Below, in pieces: positions 43,455 through 56,100 of a DNA stretch of 64,000 nt. The notes beneath the pieces are model-generated. The model was not told the origin of the DNA, made no database searches, and saw only the letters and a list, made by a program, of their open reading frames with translations. Origin of the DNA: Calocera cornea HHB12733. Its lineage: Eukaryota > Basidiomycota > Dacrymycetes > Dacrymycetales > Dacrymycetaceae. The stretch spans positions 62,001 through 126,000 of the forward strand of contig KV423920.1 in the NCBI GenBank assembly GCA_001632435.1, in the 5' to 3' direction. Within the stretch, counting starts at the first letter, position 1. Every line of letters begins with the position of its first letter. Made by a program: the position numbers and the translations under genes.

Positions 43455-43721
43455 GCTGCTTGAGAAGCCAGAGGGAGCAGCGGCAGCCAGGGACGGTCAA
43501 GAAGTGAAGGAGACCGAAAAATTAGGACCCGTGAACGCGTCCCTTGCAAAAGAAATCAGTCGCGACTGATGTCCCGCGCCGAAGTCGTGTATGAGGTGAT
43601 GAGCACGTTCCCCAGGACGACAATCCACGACCTACCAAGCCACACTCATATCCCTACCTTACTATACACTTACACATTACCGTTATCTCATTTCTACCTA
43701 ATCACCATCAACAAATAAGCC
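43455..43721. promoter_or_regulatory. Divergent promoter of UTP25 and SAMHD1-like gene
   Basis: 267 bp between opposite starts. It ends in an AT- and C-rich leader before the ATG at 43722. No factor site was assigned. Confidence 0.5.
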
Positions 43722-46057
43722 ATGGCTGCGCTTGCTCCTGCGTTCGAGTTGACTTCGCCGCGGTTCTTCGACCTGGATGATGACGACGTCCTGGTCGACG
43801 AGAAGGCCAAAATCGACAGCACCGTACCGAAACCGCGTCACTTCAAGGATTCAGTGCACAATTATAGTGCGTGTGTGCATGTATTGCGTCAAACATTGCT
43901 GATCCTATAACCAGTCATTCTTACTGATCCTATCGTACAAGCCTTCGTGGACAGCCCGCAGATTCAGCGACTTCGATACATTAAGCAGCTAGGTACCGCC
44001 TACTTTGTCTTCCCTGGAGCCTCTCACAACCGCTTCGAGCATAGTCTGGGTTCGTCCTGCTCGCTGTTCACCTCGGAAAAGCGCATTGACCCCATAGATG
44101 CTAGGTGTATGCCACCTGGCTGGCCTCCTGGTCGATCGTCTCAGGACACAGCAGCCGTACCTAGGCATTGATGACCGCGACATGAGGTGCATACAGCTGG
44201 CTGCGCTATGCCATGATCTCGGTGCGTTCGTCGAACCCAGCATGTATATATACGGTGCCCTTATGCCTTCTTGCAGGACACGGTCCGTTCAGCCATGTGT
44301 GGGATGGGCTGTTCGTGCCGCAGGCAACGTTCGTCTTTATGTGTATATAGTATACGCAGCGCGTGCTGATGTCGAGACAGTGGGGAACCGTGGGCTCACG
44401 AGGCAGGCTCAGAGATGATGCTCGATTACCTCGTTGAGGACAACGAGATCGATATACCCGAAGCGGACGTTCAGTTTGTGAAGGCATTGATTGTTGGAGA
44501 GTCAGAGCGATGGTACGCAGCTTATCCGTAGTTGAGTTGTCATCTGGCTCATGTGGACTTAGCCCCGACGAGAAGAAGTTCCTCTTCCAGATAGTAGCTA
44601 ACAAGCTGAACGGCATTGATGTTGACAAGTGTGGTGTGTCCTTTTAACTTATGTTACACGCTAATAAGACCCACCAGGTTCGACTATATGATGAGAGATT
44701 CTCAGTGCCTCGGTATACCATGTCCCGTGGATATCCACCGGTATGTCCTGCTATTCAGCTCGGAAGTCTGGCACTGATCCTATTAAACCAGATTAATCAG
44801 CAGTTCCAGAGTCATCTCAAATACGATATGTTACAGTAATAAGGTACGTGGGCATCCAAACCACCCCTCCAAATTGTCTCACATGTGATTAAGGACGCGT
44901 ACAATGTCTACGAGCTATTTTACTCTCGATACTCCCTACATAAGCGCATATATAATCATAAAGCAGGTTCGTCGTGCCGTATGCCGAAGCGAGCGCACCG
45001 TGCTGATGAGAGGCAGCTGTGGCGATCGAGCATATGATCGTCGATGCTCTCGTTAAGGCGGATCCCGTGCTGAAACTGGTGGAGCAGACGAAGGATCCCA
45101 AGAAGCTTCTGTACCTAACGGACTCGGTTGTGGAAGAGGTTGAAAAGTCGACTGATGCAGTGGGTTTCACCGTCGCGAAGAGAAGGAAGGGTGGTGTATT
45201 TACCCGTACCGCAGGCACTGGAGGAATCAAGGAAGCTCATTCGCCGTGTGCGGGTGCGAGACCTCTACAAAGTCGTCGACTACGTCATTCTGCCCAACGA
45301 CTATCACAAAGTCTGGAAGAACACTGGCCTGCTCACACCGGCGCAGATCGTCCGTAGGGCTCGGGACGAGAATATAGAGGATGCGGAGCAGCTGCAGCCA
45401 GAAGACCTCATCGTCAGCTGGTCTGTATTGCACTTCGGCTCGAAAGAACAGGACCCCATTCGCTCCGTCCGCTTCTATTCGTGGCAGACTCCGCACAGTA
45501 AGTGGCGTGTTCCAGCGCAAGGGGTTCGCTGAAAAGAGATGTAGAGGCGTTCAGAGCTAAGAAGGACTGGATCTCGCAGGTAACTGCGGGCCAGTGGCAG
45601 GAGGTGCTCGTGCGCTGTATCGTTAGGGATCCTTCGTGGGTTTTACTCTTGGACCGGTACGAGTGTTGTTGGCTAATGGTGGACTTGCTACAGCAAATTC
45701 GGCCTCGCCCAAAGCGCCTTCCGTCTCGCTGTAAAGCAGATGCCGCTCATACCCACTGCCATGTCTTCCCAAGCACCTTCGCCCATGCTGCTACCCTCCT
45801 CCGGTACTCCGGTTCCTGGACTCGGAATTTCAGCTGCTCTGCCACCCCCTGCTTTCACTGGCACGCCTTCCATGGCTCGAGAACATACACCTGGAGGAGA
45901 CAATCCGTTCACAACGGTGTCTCCAAAGTTCGCTGTGCAATCTCCCATGGAGTCGCCTGTCCGTAGGAGGAAGAGAGACGGTGCGAACGGCGAATTGGGA
46001 TCACCCCAAGCGATGCCATTGAAGAAAGTCAAGGTCAATGGTGCGAATGGTGCATAG
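43722..46057 (+). CDS. SAMHD1-like HD-domain deoxynucleotide triphosphohydrolase
   Basis: More than ten short exons. Recognisable blocks: [12 protein letters not shown], then [63 protein letters not shown] joined to [10 protein letters not shown] (the HD metal pair), [67 protein letters not shown], and [17 protein letters not shown]. These are the SAMHD1 signatures, lacking the N-terminal SAM domain as in other fungi. The enzyme class hydrolyses dNTPs to nucleosides and triphosphate. The final part, [20 protein letters not shown], runs into a Pro/Ser-rich tail ending in basic clusters ([10 protein letters not shown]). The exon junction at about 45625-45692 was set by keeping FGLAQ in frame. 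Confidence 0.88.
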
Positions 46058-46265
46058 TGTAGCTCATTCTCGCAGAACTACCCTGGTGGAACCGTCTTGC
46101 ACCTGCACATTGTAGCATATAAAACCCTCATGATGAATCGATTCACCCGTGCAGAGCTCAATGGAGGACACTCGTCTTTTTTCTGGTGTCGTGCCACTCA
46201 GAAGCGCGTCGGCGTGTGATTCTCCATTTAGCTGGACCCGCGCGGGCCGTTCCAAGGCAAGTCTA

Positions 46266-46818
46266 ATGTCACTCCAATTCGACAACTCCCGTTTGAGCGA
46301 TCTGCGCTCCTGGCTTCTGCAAGAAGTTCCCAAGCAGTACGTACGCTCTAACCTGCACCCAATAGCATCTCACCGGCCGTAGCTCCGATGCGAACCCCGC
46401 GGCGATTGCGGATTACACGCTGCTCCAGCTGAAGGAGTGGCCGGGGACTGGGACTGCGGCCGTCAACATCAGGCCACCACCAGGGTCGCAGAAGCCGGAG
46501 CCTGAAGGCACTCGTACGCTGTCCCTTGCTTCCACCCCCGCTCTGCTGAGTGAAACACTGGTGAGCAGGCGCCGATGGAACTCTATATACCACCCCGGAG
46601 TTGGAGGATCTGCGCCGGACGCTCATCGACGCGCTCGACCAGTTTGCGAGAGACGGTGAGCACGGGCGATCACGAATCGCGCGGAGGGGCGTGCTGAATA
46701 CGGTGCAGACATTGCCGAGTTCGTCGACGAACTGCTAGCGCACCTCAAGGTACAGCAGTACCTCGTGCCGCCATCGCCCAGCGCACCCATCGCGACCGCA
46801 CCAGCGACACCAGGAACG
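46266..46818 (+). pseudogene. Decayed PWI-like N-terminus of an RBM26/27-type protein, possibly fused to the next gene
   Basis: From ATG 46266 the frames read FDNSRLSDLRSWLLQEVPK, SDANPAAIADYTLLQLKEW, TPELEDLRRTLIDALDQFAR and IAEFVDELLAHLKVQQYLVP. The spacing recalls the N-terminal PWI-like domain of CCCH RNA-binding proteins (WL...L.P.C.ADP.ALADYILALLKH, then ELR..L...LDDFL, then FVD.LF..LR.KSYLP). The first junction needs an intron of only 25-29 nt and the middle part is out of frame, so the copy may be broken. The last exon is in frame with the DUF7704 gene that follows. No zinc fingers follow. Confidence 0.4.
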
Positions 46819-47605
46819 GCCATGTCGACCGCGACGGCGACTCCGCAAGCCCGCCCGCAGGGAAGCTTCCCCGCGCTCCCGCACCCATATCGCTTCCTCT
46901 TCATTGGTCTCGAGCCCGCGTCGCTCTTCCTCCCGTTCTTCTTGGCCCTCCTCTACCCCGCATGGTTCCAACACCAGCTCATTCCTAGCACGGCGCCCGC
47001 CCCGCCAATCGGGCCACGGGAGGTGATGGCCATCTGGCAGCTGGGCAACTGTGCGTGTGCTACACCCGTGGGGCGAGCGTGACTAATGCGTTAGGTTCCC
47101 GGCGCACAGGCTACGGCTTACTGGGCCTGATCAGCTCGTTCGTGTTCAGAGCAGTGAGGGACACGTTGAAGGACAACCCGTGGGCGCAAGAGCGGATCGT
47201 GGCCGCGAGCCTGTCCGCGCTGGCCGTAGCAGATGTACGTCTGCCAGTACTTCATTACCCGCGATGACCCGAGATCTCACCGCGATCCCAGATCACACAG
47301 TGAGCCCATCTTCTGCATCTCCGTTTTCCGGTATGCCGGGATATTGACCCCAACGATCTCTTGCGGCATAGCATCCTCATCACGCTCCTCGCACTCCCAC
47401 CAGATATACGGTTCGACATCGCCAAGTGGAATGCCATGACATGGGGCAACGTACCCACGGTCGTGGTCCTGTTTGCTGGGCGGTGCGTGTCCTCCCGTTC
47501 CCACCCATCTGGGCTGATGTGCTGATCTTTATGTCCCGCGCTCACAGGATGGCATGGTTCGCTGGCATTGGGCGGACGACGTACCTGAAGCAGAAGGTCG
47601 CATAG
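46819..47605 (+). CDS. DUF7704-type four-span membrane protein
   Basis: From ATG 46819 (MSTATATPQARPQGSFPALP). The membrane part begins HPYRFLFIGLEPASLFLPFF, the usual DUF7704 opening (pYR.lFl.iEP). It continues with AMIWQLGN-like sequence, GYGLLGLISSFVFRAVRDTL, SLSALAVAD, LITLLALPPDIRFDIAKWNA, and MTWGNVPTVVVLFAGRMAWF, ending KQKVA at 47605. The junction between about 47233 and 47370 could not be joined in phase with canonical sites, so either a small exon was missed or the frame is broken there. DUF7704 proteins are uncharacterised fungal membrane proteins. The upstream in-frame exon may be part of this gene. Confidence 0.65.
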
Positions 47606-50192
47606 TCGCCTAATCACCGTCATATGTTTCGCACCATCACAGGGCACTATCAGTCGGCCTGGCGACGGCTGATTGTGCCGGGTTGGAAATTGATGGAAGC
47701 CGCGGCGTTTCCCGCGTGATTGCGCCTAGCATCTCACTGCCGTTGTTCACGCTCCTGTGACGCAACTGCCACCAGGCGTGAAAATCCGCGTTTGGAAGTC
47801 GCGATTGCCCGAAATGGACGACCGCGGACTGGGGAGCGCTACGCGTGCTCGGCAAAGGGGCGGCATGCGTTCGAGGAAGGGTGTGAACTGCTCGTCCCGT
47901 TCGGCAGGTCGTAACGTACATCCGGCGGTCGCTCCACCTGCCGAGTCCACCGTCCACCCGCCCCACGGTGCGACGATAACGGTCTACGATGGGCGGAGGG
48001 CGAGATGCACCGGCACATGCGTAAAAGGCAAGCGAGCGCGTTATTAGTGGGGTGATTCTGGCTCAGCCCATGCTGGCGTCTGAAAACGGGCCGCGGCAAC
48101 TTCCCGCCGCACCGCTTCATTGCACGCGACTCGCTTCTCTTCCCGAAGTTGAGGCATCATCCTGACTCGGGCGGGATTCCATCAAGTTCAGCGGCTAGAC
48201 AGACGGCAGCGTGCGAGGCCCAGCGCGGCATGATGCTGCCCTTTACCTTGCGGGGCCCGCGCACCACTCGAGTGGGCTGATGCGCCGAGCAGGATGTTGG
48301 TGCCCAAACCGTCCGAGCTGGCGCGCCCTCCCGCCGCGCGGGCTCACGTGGGAGACAAAGGGCGGACACGCTTCCTCGGAGCGGGGCGGCGGTTACCCAA
48401 GCTGCGGGCTGCGTGGTGCGTGCGAAGGGCACTGGTCTGATCGGGAGGCCGCCCGATGGGCCGGGCGATCCCAGCCAGAATATGGAAGCGGTGTGGAAAG
48501 CATGCGCGGGAGGCGGGCAGGTCTGTAAGAAGAAGCCAAGGGAAGCGCGGACGGGCGATCACGCCAGCGCATGATTCGCGCGCAAGGCACTATGATAGTA
48601 CTAGTGCTGAGAACGGTTGGCATGCTGCTTGCCGGGGAACACGCCCGCACGCTCGCGAAGCGTCCGATGGCGGGGAAAGAAAGGTGCGACCCGCGCGCGA
48701 ACCCGGCCGAACGCGGGGTAAACGGATCTTGCCTCCCGCGAACAGACGGAACATGGCAGCAACAAGCGTGTCCGAGCCCGCGGGAGCGCGGCGCGTGATG
48801 CGAAGGCCTGGGAAGGCGCAGAGAACAGGGGAAGAGGGTGGATGGCCCCCGATTGGGCGGGCGAGCCCGGGAGCCTGGGTTCAGCAGCGAGCAAGGCCGC
48901 AGGGCAGGCCTAGGGGCGTGCGCGCATATAGTCAGCGTGGCCGGCCCCCCCCTCGCGTACTACCACAACTCCCGCAGGCAAGGTTCAACAGCCGGCGACA
49001 ATATTAAATGCCCCCTCCTCCGCGACAGGACGATACGACCGTCGCCGGCTTCCTGGGAAAGGCAGCATCAGCCCAGGTGCCAAACGGAGCGCGTCCCGCC
49101 GCCCCACTCCATCATCGCCCATCGCGTCCCATCCCCGTCCCCGGCGTTCCTGACAATAGAAATAGAGAGACAGCAGACAGAGACTGACGGGGATCCCACC
49201 TGTCAGATCTCGCTTCTTCCCTCTCGCGCGCGCCCATGATGTCGTCACCCATCCCGCCGCACCGCGCAGCCGAGCTTTTCACGCGCAGAGTGCTGTGCCG
49301 CCCAGGGCGCCGGGGGGCGCGGACGGCCCCGGAAGCCTTACGGTATGCAAGCACAGTACGCCGGGCTCGCTGGATGGGGCCAGCACGGTCGCATCGCTGC
49401 GATCATGACAGCGTGCAGCACGGTATACAGTGCAGTCCCACTCGCCAGGCACCGCATCGGGGGGACGATCATCCCTCCCGATTGATCCTGGGGGCCAACT
49501 GCGAGATAATCGCAGTGGATATAAGTTAGGCTATAGCAAGCTTCAGCACCTCGGCGCCCGATCCTCCCCCGTTTCCCGTCCCGCGCCTCACACTACAACG
49601 TCCTATCGATATATCAATCCCCGCGCAGACGACGCAGGGTAGGTTCCACCTGTGCACAGGGGGCGACGCCTCCGTGTCTCTCTCTTGCCGATAGGGCGGA
49701 GAACCCGGCCGTGCGGCAGAGATGAGCACATCGGGCGGTCGATGACCGCTTGCGGCGCCACGCACGTCCGGGGCCAGGGCGCCGGAATGCAGCGCTCGGC
49801 CGTGTTATGTTAATTAAAATTGCCACTTTCAGGTGCGTGGGTTTCACCATCACTGACACTCACTCACACACGACTTGGCACCCCATTATTCTATTCTGTT
49901 GCCGCACGGATTTGCGGCGCTGGCAAGTTTGTTTATCAGCGTATGTCCCAGCAACAGAAGCGTTGGGTAGCGTCAGGGAGCGTCGTCGGGCGTGCACGCC
50001 GAAACATGCTGATTGAGAACCACCTCGAGAGCGGGGGAATATTTCTATTGGCTGCGGAGCCTTTCCTTTCGCTCCTTCTGCACTAAGTTCCTGGGACCTT
50101 GGGTTCCAGGTCTCACACCCTCGAATAGGGTCGAATTTTGGCGGGTAAACCTCGGTTTTTTGGCGCAAATGGCGTGATTCGATGTTGGTTCC
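47606..50192. other. GC-rich stretch without a recognised gene
   Basis: About 2.6 kb, very GC-rich between 48.2 and 49.5 kb, with many open frames caused by composition. None has protein-like content on either strand. Composition drops towards 50 kb, where the Helitron-type sequence begins, so a boundary of that island may lie near 49.8-50.2 kb. Confidence 0.5.
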
Positions 50193-53100
50193 GTGTCAGT
50201 TTGGTCTTCTGCTGTGGTCTTAACTCGTGTATGTCGTTTGCAGCTTGATATTGGCCGATCATGTCCACCAACCTTTTTGACGAAATGGCAGACAGTTAGT
50301 GTCCAATATGTCGATGTGAGTCGTTGGTTGATATGTGGTTTAGCTGTTCCGTCGCTGCCTCGACGTCTTTCGTATGTGTCTATCGTTGTCGGCGACATGT
50401 CGCCCGTTGAGTTTCGAGATAATGACGGTCGTATCACGACTGGTGAATTAGATGCGTGGTATAATTGTCGTGGTGTTTATAGGAACGAACATGACATGGA
50501 AATTGAGTCTTATACCGGTGATGCGCGCGATATTATCGTTCGAGGTGGTGATGTCCGACTGTTGATTGAGCGTTTTCGTTTCTTGTCGAAAGCTCAATTA
50601 AGTCGGTTGGCACAATTTTGTCACGGAACGACTACATCGCCTCACGTTTCCATGCATATCATGCGTACCTTGATAGATCAGGCCTTTTGCGACTGCGTCG
50701 GTTGTTACGCCATTTGCTGTGTTTTTCGTGTTCGGTCTCGAGCCCGGTTACGGAAGACGTTGAATGCGCCTAATGTGGTTCCCGTCCCACCTTCCCGTGA
50801 TGCTGGTGTTGATGTATACGGTTCGAGCGCCTCGCATCTGTACCCGACTGTGCCGTCAATGTCGTTCAAGCGAGACGTTATTGATGAACTTGGTCGTGAC
50901 CTCTCTGTTGATGCGCACCGTCCATATCCGTGTGCAATCTGTTCCGGTACATGTTTTCAAACGAGTTCCCGTATGCGTTTCGTGCGTGACGTCGACTTGT
51001 CGTTACTTGTAAACGATAACATTCCTTTACACCTCTCTCCCCTTGATTATAATTGGGAATCGTACGGTCGTGCGTTTCTGGATGCGCGTGGTCTCGAACA
51101 TCCGGATGACGCTAGTGGGCGTATGCGTGTATGTGACACTTGTGATTCCTTCCTGCAGAAAGGGACTCGTCCGGACTTCGCCTTGTGTAACGGTTATTAT
51201 TTCGCATACGGACGTGTACCGGCCGCCGTGCAACAGGCGTTTAAAGACGCGTCCGTGTTCGATTTGATGCTCGTAGCTCGTGTTAGAGGCAATTCCATAG
51301 CGTATAAGTATAGTGATCGTCCTGGTAATGCTGGGCAAAGCCGTTCGTTGTCGCAGTCGTATGGTCGCGGAAATGTTATGATACTTCCACAGGATAGCCT
51401 CGTGTTGCATCGTGTACTCCCCCCCCCCCCGGATGAGATCGGTAAAAGTATGGTCGTGTTATTCTCCGGTCACTCATCCGTAACGGACGTTGAGTTACGT
51501 AAAATCAAGCCCGTACTTGTCAACCCTGCTATCGTTCGTACGTTAATTACGTTCCTTATTGATCGAAATCCAGCATATTCTTCTTCGGAAGGTGGGTTCA
51601 ATTCGGCAACCGTATTTAGTCAAGCTAATATGGATTCACTTGGATCCGGCTTGCTACCTGGCGTACCAGCCTCTGTTACAGTCGGCCGGTTCGATGGAAC
51701 GTACAATACCGATGGTTTCCGCCACGGATATGCAGAAGATGCGGATTTGGCCGACCATCCTGACGTTATGGTAGACTCCGTTGGTTGGACCGATTCGGAT
51801 ATCACCAATACGGGTTATGACCAGATGAAGTTGTCTGCTTTGACTTGGTGTCTACAAGGTCGGTCGTTCTTACACTCTCGCGTTGGGAACGTACCAATTA
51901 GAGACTTCGACGCGTATTTCTTGTTGACGTGGATGTGGCCAAAACTTGATCCGTTCGGTTTGAGCGGTTTTGGTATGGACGCGTCTATGAACCCTGTGGA
52001 TATGGGTCGTCAAGTTACTCATTTAATTTCATTGTATGACTCCGCTTTCGCTCGGGATCCCACATTTGCATTCGTCTGTTACAACATCATTCAAAAGAAA
52101 AATGTGGTTAACTCCTTACGTTTCCGAATACGTATGTCGGAAAAGGACAGACTTGTCCGTGATCTTTCGAGAATATCAAAGAGTGACGTGGAAGCCTTCG
52201 AACGGCGGAGCCGTTTGGATCCGTTATGTAAGCCCCGGAATGATGCGGAACGGGACATCATGCGTATTCTTCAGCGGTTGAACTTGTGTGTCAATGATTT
52301 GCCCGGTACAGCCGGAAATAAGACGAAGTGCCGTAACGAAATAAGGGGGATGTGCAATGCCTTGTCCACTCCTGCGCTTTACATTACCATCAATCCATTC
52401 GATAGAGGACATCCGCTTGTTCGCGTACTCGCTGGCGATTCAATATCGTTGTCTGACGCCTTGAGGGGCGATCTCGATGGCAACGCTTTTTACCGTACGA
52501 TGCTTGTTGCGAAGAACCCTGTCGCGGCTGCCCGATTTTTTCACGTTGTAATGACCTCTTTTGTCCGGTCAGTCTTGAGGTATGGACGGAACAGCCCCGG
52601 CCTGTTCGGAACTTGTACGGGTTATTACGGTATGGTTGAAGCTCAGGGCCGAGGTACGTTACATTGTCATTACGTAGTGTGGTTGAAGGAACACCTGACA
52701 CCACAATCTATGGCGGAGCGAATGTCGGTTGATCGCGACTACGAGCGTGCTGTAATCGAGTGGCTAGAAGATATTATAAAGTGTGAGTTACCTGAAGACG
52801 AAACAGTAGTCCCCAAGACAGTCACGCGACCGGTTTTGTCAGAACCTGATCCTCGTTCCCGTCAACCACTCGACACGTCCGTGATGTCCGACACCGAGTT
52901 TTCCCGTCTGTTTAGTAATGACGTTCGAATATTGGCCGAGCGTTGCAATTGGCACGTTCATAACCATACCTGTTGGAAGTATTTAAGACCATCGGACAAA
53001 CGGAGTGATGAAAACTGTCGGATGCGAATGGACGGTATTACGCATCCCACTTCGACTGTAGACGAAACAGGTTCCATCACGTTAAGGCGCAGGCACCCGT

Positions 53101-56100
53101 GGATTTCGAATTATAACGATGTATGTCTTTATTCCTTTCGTTGTAATATGGATATTAAGTTCATAGGCTCGGGTCAAGGGGCAAAGGCGCTCATGTACTA
53201 TATTACGGATTATGTCACGAAAGCGGCACTTCCCTTGTACGAAGGTTTGGCGGCTCTATCTCATGCTATAACCGTGCTTGGAACGACCGATGTCGAGCCG
53301 GAGATGTCTGACGTGTCTCGTCTCCATCTTGTGCGTGTGGTCAATTCGATGATGGGAAAGCACGAAATGTCACAACAACAGGTTATGGCGCATTTACTGG
53401 GAAATGGAGATAAGTATTGTAGTAATTCATTCCGCCCCTTATACTGGGGAACATTCGATCGATACGTTTCGGATCACTTACGAGAAGGCGTGGGTTCAAT
53501 TGATAGCCCGAACGTGTCGTATTTATGTCAATGTCAAAATGACACGTCGACCTCTAGTTCGAATGTAAACGACACGTATGATGAAACGGCGTATCTTTCT
53601 TTTGCTGGAGAATCCATAACTGCGTCTAACCAGCTCCAGGACTATATATACCGTCCTGCGCAACCTTTTTCGGAGCATGTCAGTCTTTGGTTTTTCGTCT
53701 CCGACATGGACAAAGTACCGTTATCTGCTGAGCGTACTCGACTCGCACGTGTGGAAGGTCGATCCAGTGTGCGCGGACGACGTCCGTCACCACGTGGCCT
53801 GTTTATGCCGGATCATGGTCAGTTCGGAACACATATGTTGCGTGCACGAGATACTTCCGTGTGTCCGGTACTTTTGGGTCCTACGCTGCCACGGAGGGAC
53901 AGTAACAAAGCGGAATATGACGTTTGGTGTCGGACCATGTTGATTTTGTTTTGTCCGTGGCGTCGGCCATGTGAACTCAAGGGTTTAGAGGAAACGTGGA
54001 CCGATGCGTTCGAGCGCACGGAATTTGACGAGGACGCAATGCGAATAATGGATAACATTTGTATTCAGCGTGAGTGTAAAGATGTACGTGATGAATACAG
54101 TAGATTTCGTGCGCGCATGAGAGACAGGTCTAGTTTCATTCATACGTCCACAGTCGTCGAGTCAGGCTCTACAAATTTTCAGGAGGACATTCTAGACGAT
54201 ATCATCCTGGATATGGACGAGAGCTGTACGGTAGCGGACCGTCAATTCGATGTTACCTTGGTCAATATAATACGGTCCGGATTGTTACGTGCCGGAACCT
54301 CCCGCCTTATCGATGGGTCTCTTCTCATTGAAGACGTTACTGGGACGGACCGTTCCCATATTCAGCACTTGTCTACCGTTATGGTTGCTGCACGGAAGAG
54401 AAAACGTGATGACGATGGTCCTATTTCTGTAGACATTACTAATCCTATCAGACTTCCCGTTATTCAGTACGACCATATGTCGAACCGTGGCGTTGCTGCG
54501 CGTCCTGCTTATTCTTTGCACGTCACTGATATTGTCAACAACATTATTGTCTCCCGTGGGCTGTCGAATAACGTCGAACAGTGTCGCGCCCTACGTATCG
54601 TTGGTGAACATATAGCCACCGGTGGGGCCTCTCAACTTTTGATGTATATAGGCGGAGCTGCAGGGACGGGAAAAAGTTATGTCATAGAGTCCATAGTAGA
54701 GGTTTTTCGTCAACTACAGTTGTCAGATGCTTTGATCCTCACCGCGCCGACAGGAATTGCTGCCGTTAATATCGGTGGTACTACCATTCATTCAGCTGCA
54801 ATGATGGGTTCGTCTCGAGGCCGTCGCGCGGACGTACCGTTATTACGTCGCGCTTGGGATAAAGTCAGATATCTTGTGATAGATGAAGTATCTATGATTG
54901 GCGCTCAGTTTATGAGCGCTCTTTCTCATCAACTGGGTCGCGCGAAGGATACGGAAAACAGTATGATGCCATTTGGGGGACTTAACGTGCTCTTCACCGG
55001 CGACTTCGGACAATTACGACCGGTACGAGCCAAGAGTCTTTTCGATAAAGATCTGGTGAAATACATAACAAATCACGTATCTGAGAGTTTAAATGGGCAG
55101 ACCGCTTTACATGGTGCGTTTCTATGGCGTCAAGTTACCGAAGTCGTGCTGTTAACTAAAAACGTACGGCAGGAGGGTGATGCACGTTACGCAAGTTTAC
55201 TGAATCGGATTCGGACAGGTACGGCTTGGAACGGAAAAATACCTGTCGGGTCAACTAGAGTTGGGTTTGACGTATATTCAAATTATGACGAGCCGGACGA
55301 TGTCGTTCTGCGTAAGCGTACTCTGTCCTGGTTACAAAGCCATTCCCCGTCGGAAATTGACCGTTTCCGGGACGCGCCGTTCATTGTGACACGTCGTTCT
55401 GTACGGGACCGTTTGAATCTAAAGGCGGTGGAACGTTTCGCCGTAGAGACAGGCCAGTCTGTTACCTATTATCACTCGAGAGATTTCGTCGAGGGTCAGT
55501 CCGTGACCGGTGAAGTACGTAACCGTTTGTGGAGGTTATCGACAACAAGAACGAATGACTTTCTTGGAAAACTACCATTGCTGCTAGGTATGAAAGTTAT
55601 GGTCACTGAAAATGTTGCTATTAAGTACAAGGCAGTTAATGGCGCCGAGGGAACCGTACGTTCTATTAAGTATGAAACAGTTGATGGTATTCGTTATGCG
55701 GTAATGGCGTTGGTTCATATACCGGGTGCACATATGGTCGGATTTGGCCTGCCGGATGACGTGATTCCGATCCTACCTGTCAGCACATCATTCCAATACA
55801 GACCAGAATCTAAACAACACGGCTATTCCATTCGTAGAACCCAATTACCTTTGTTACCCGCCTACGCGTATACAGATTATAAGGCGCAAGGTAGGTCGTT
55901 GTCCCATGCCGTAGTTGATGTTGCCGCGTGCGAGACATTACAGAGCATGTACGTCATGCTCTCCCGCGTGAAGACGTTAAATGGATTGTTATTGTTGCGT
56001 GATTTTCGAAACAATGTAATTTATGCGGAACAGTCTGGTGATATTCGTGAGGAACTGGCACGGTTGAACAGACTAGATGAGACCCGTTTTGCTCGTCCGG

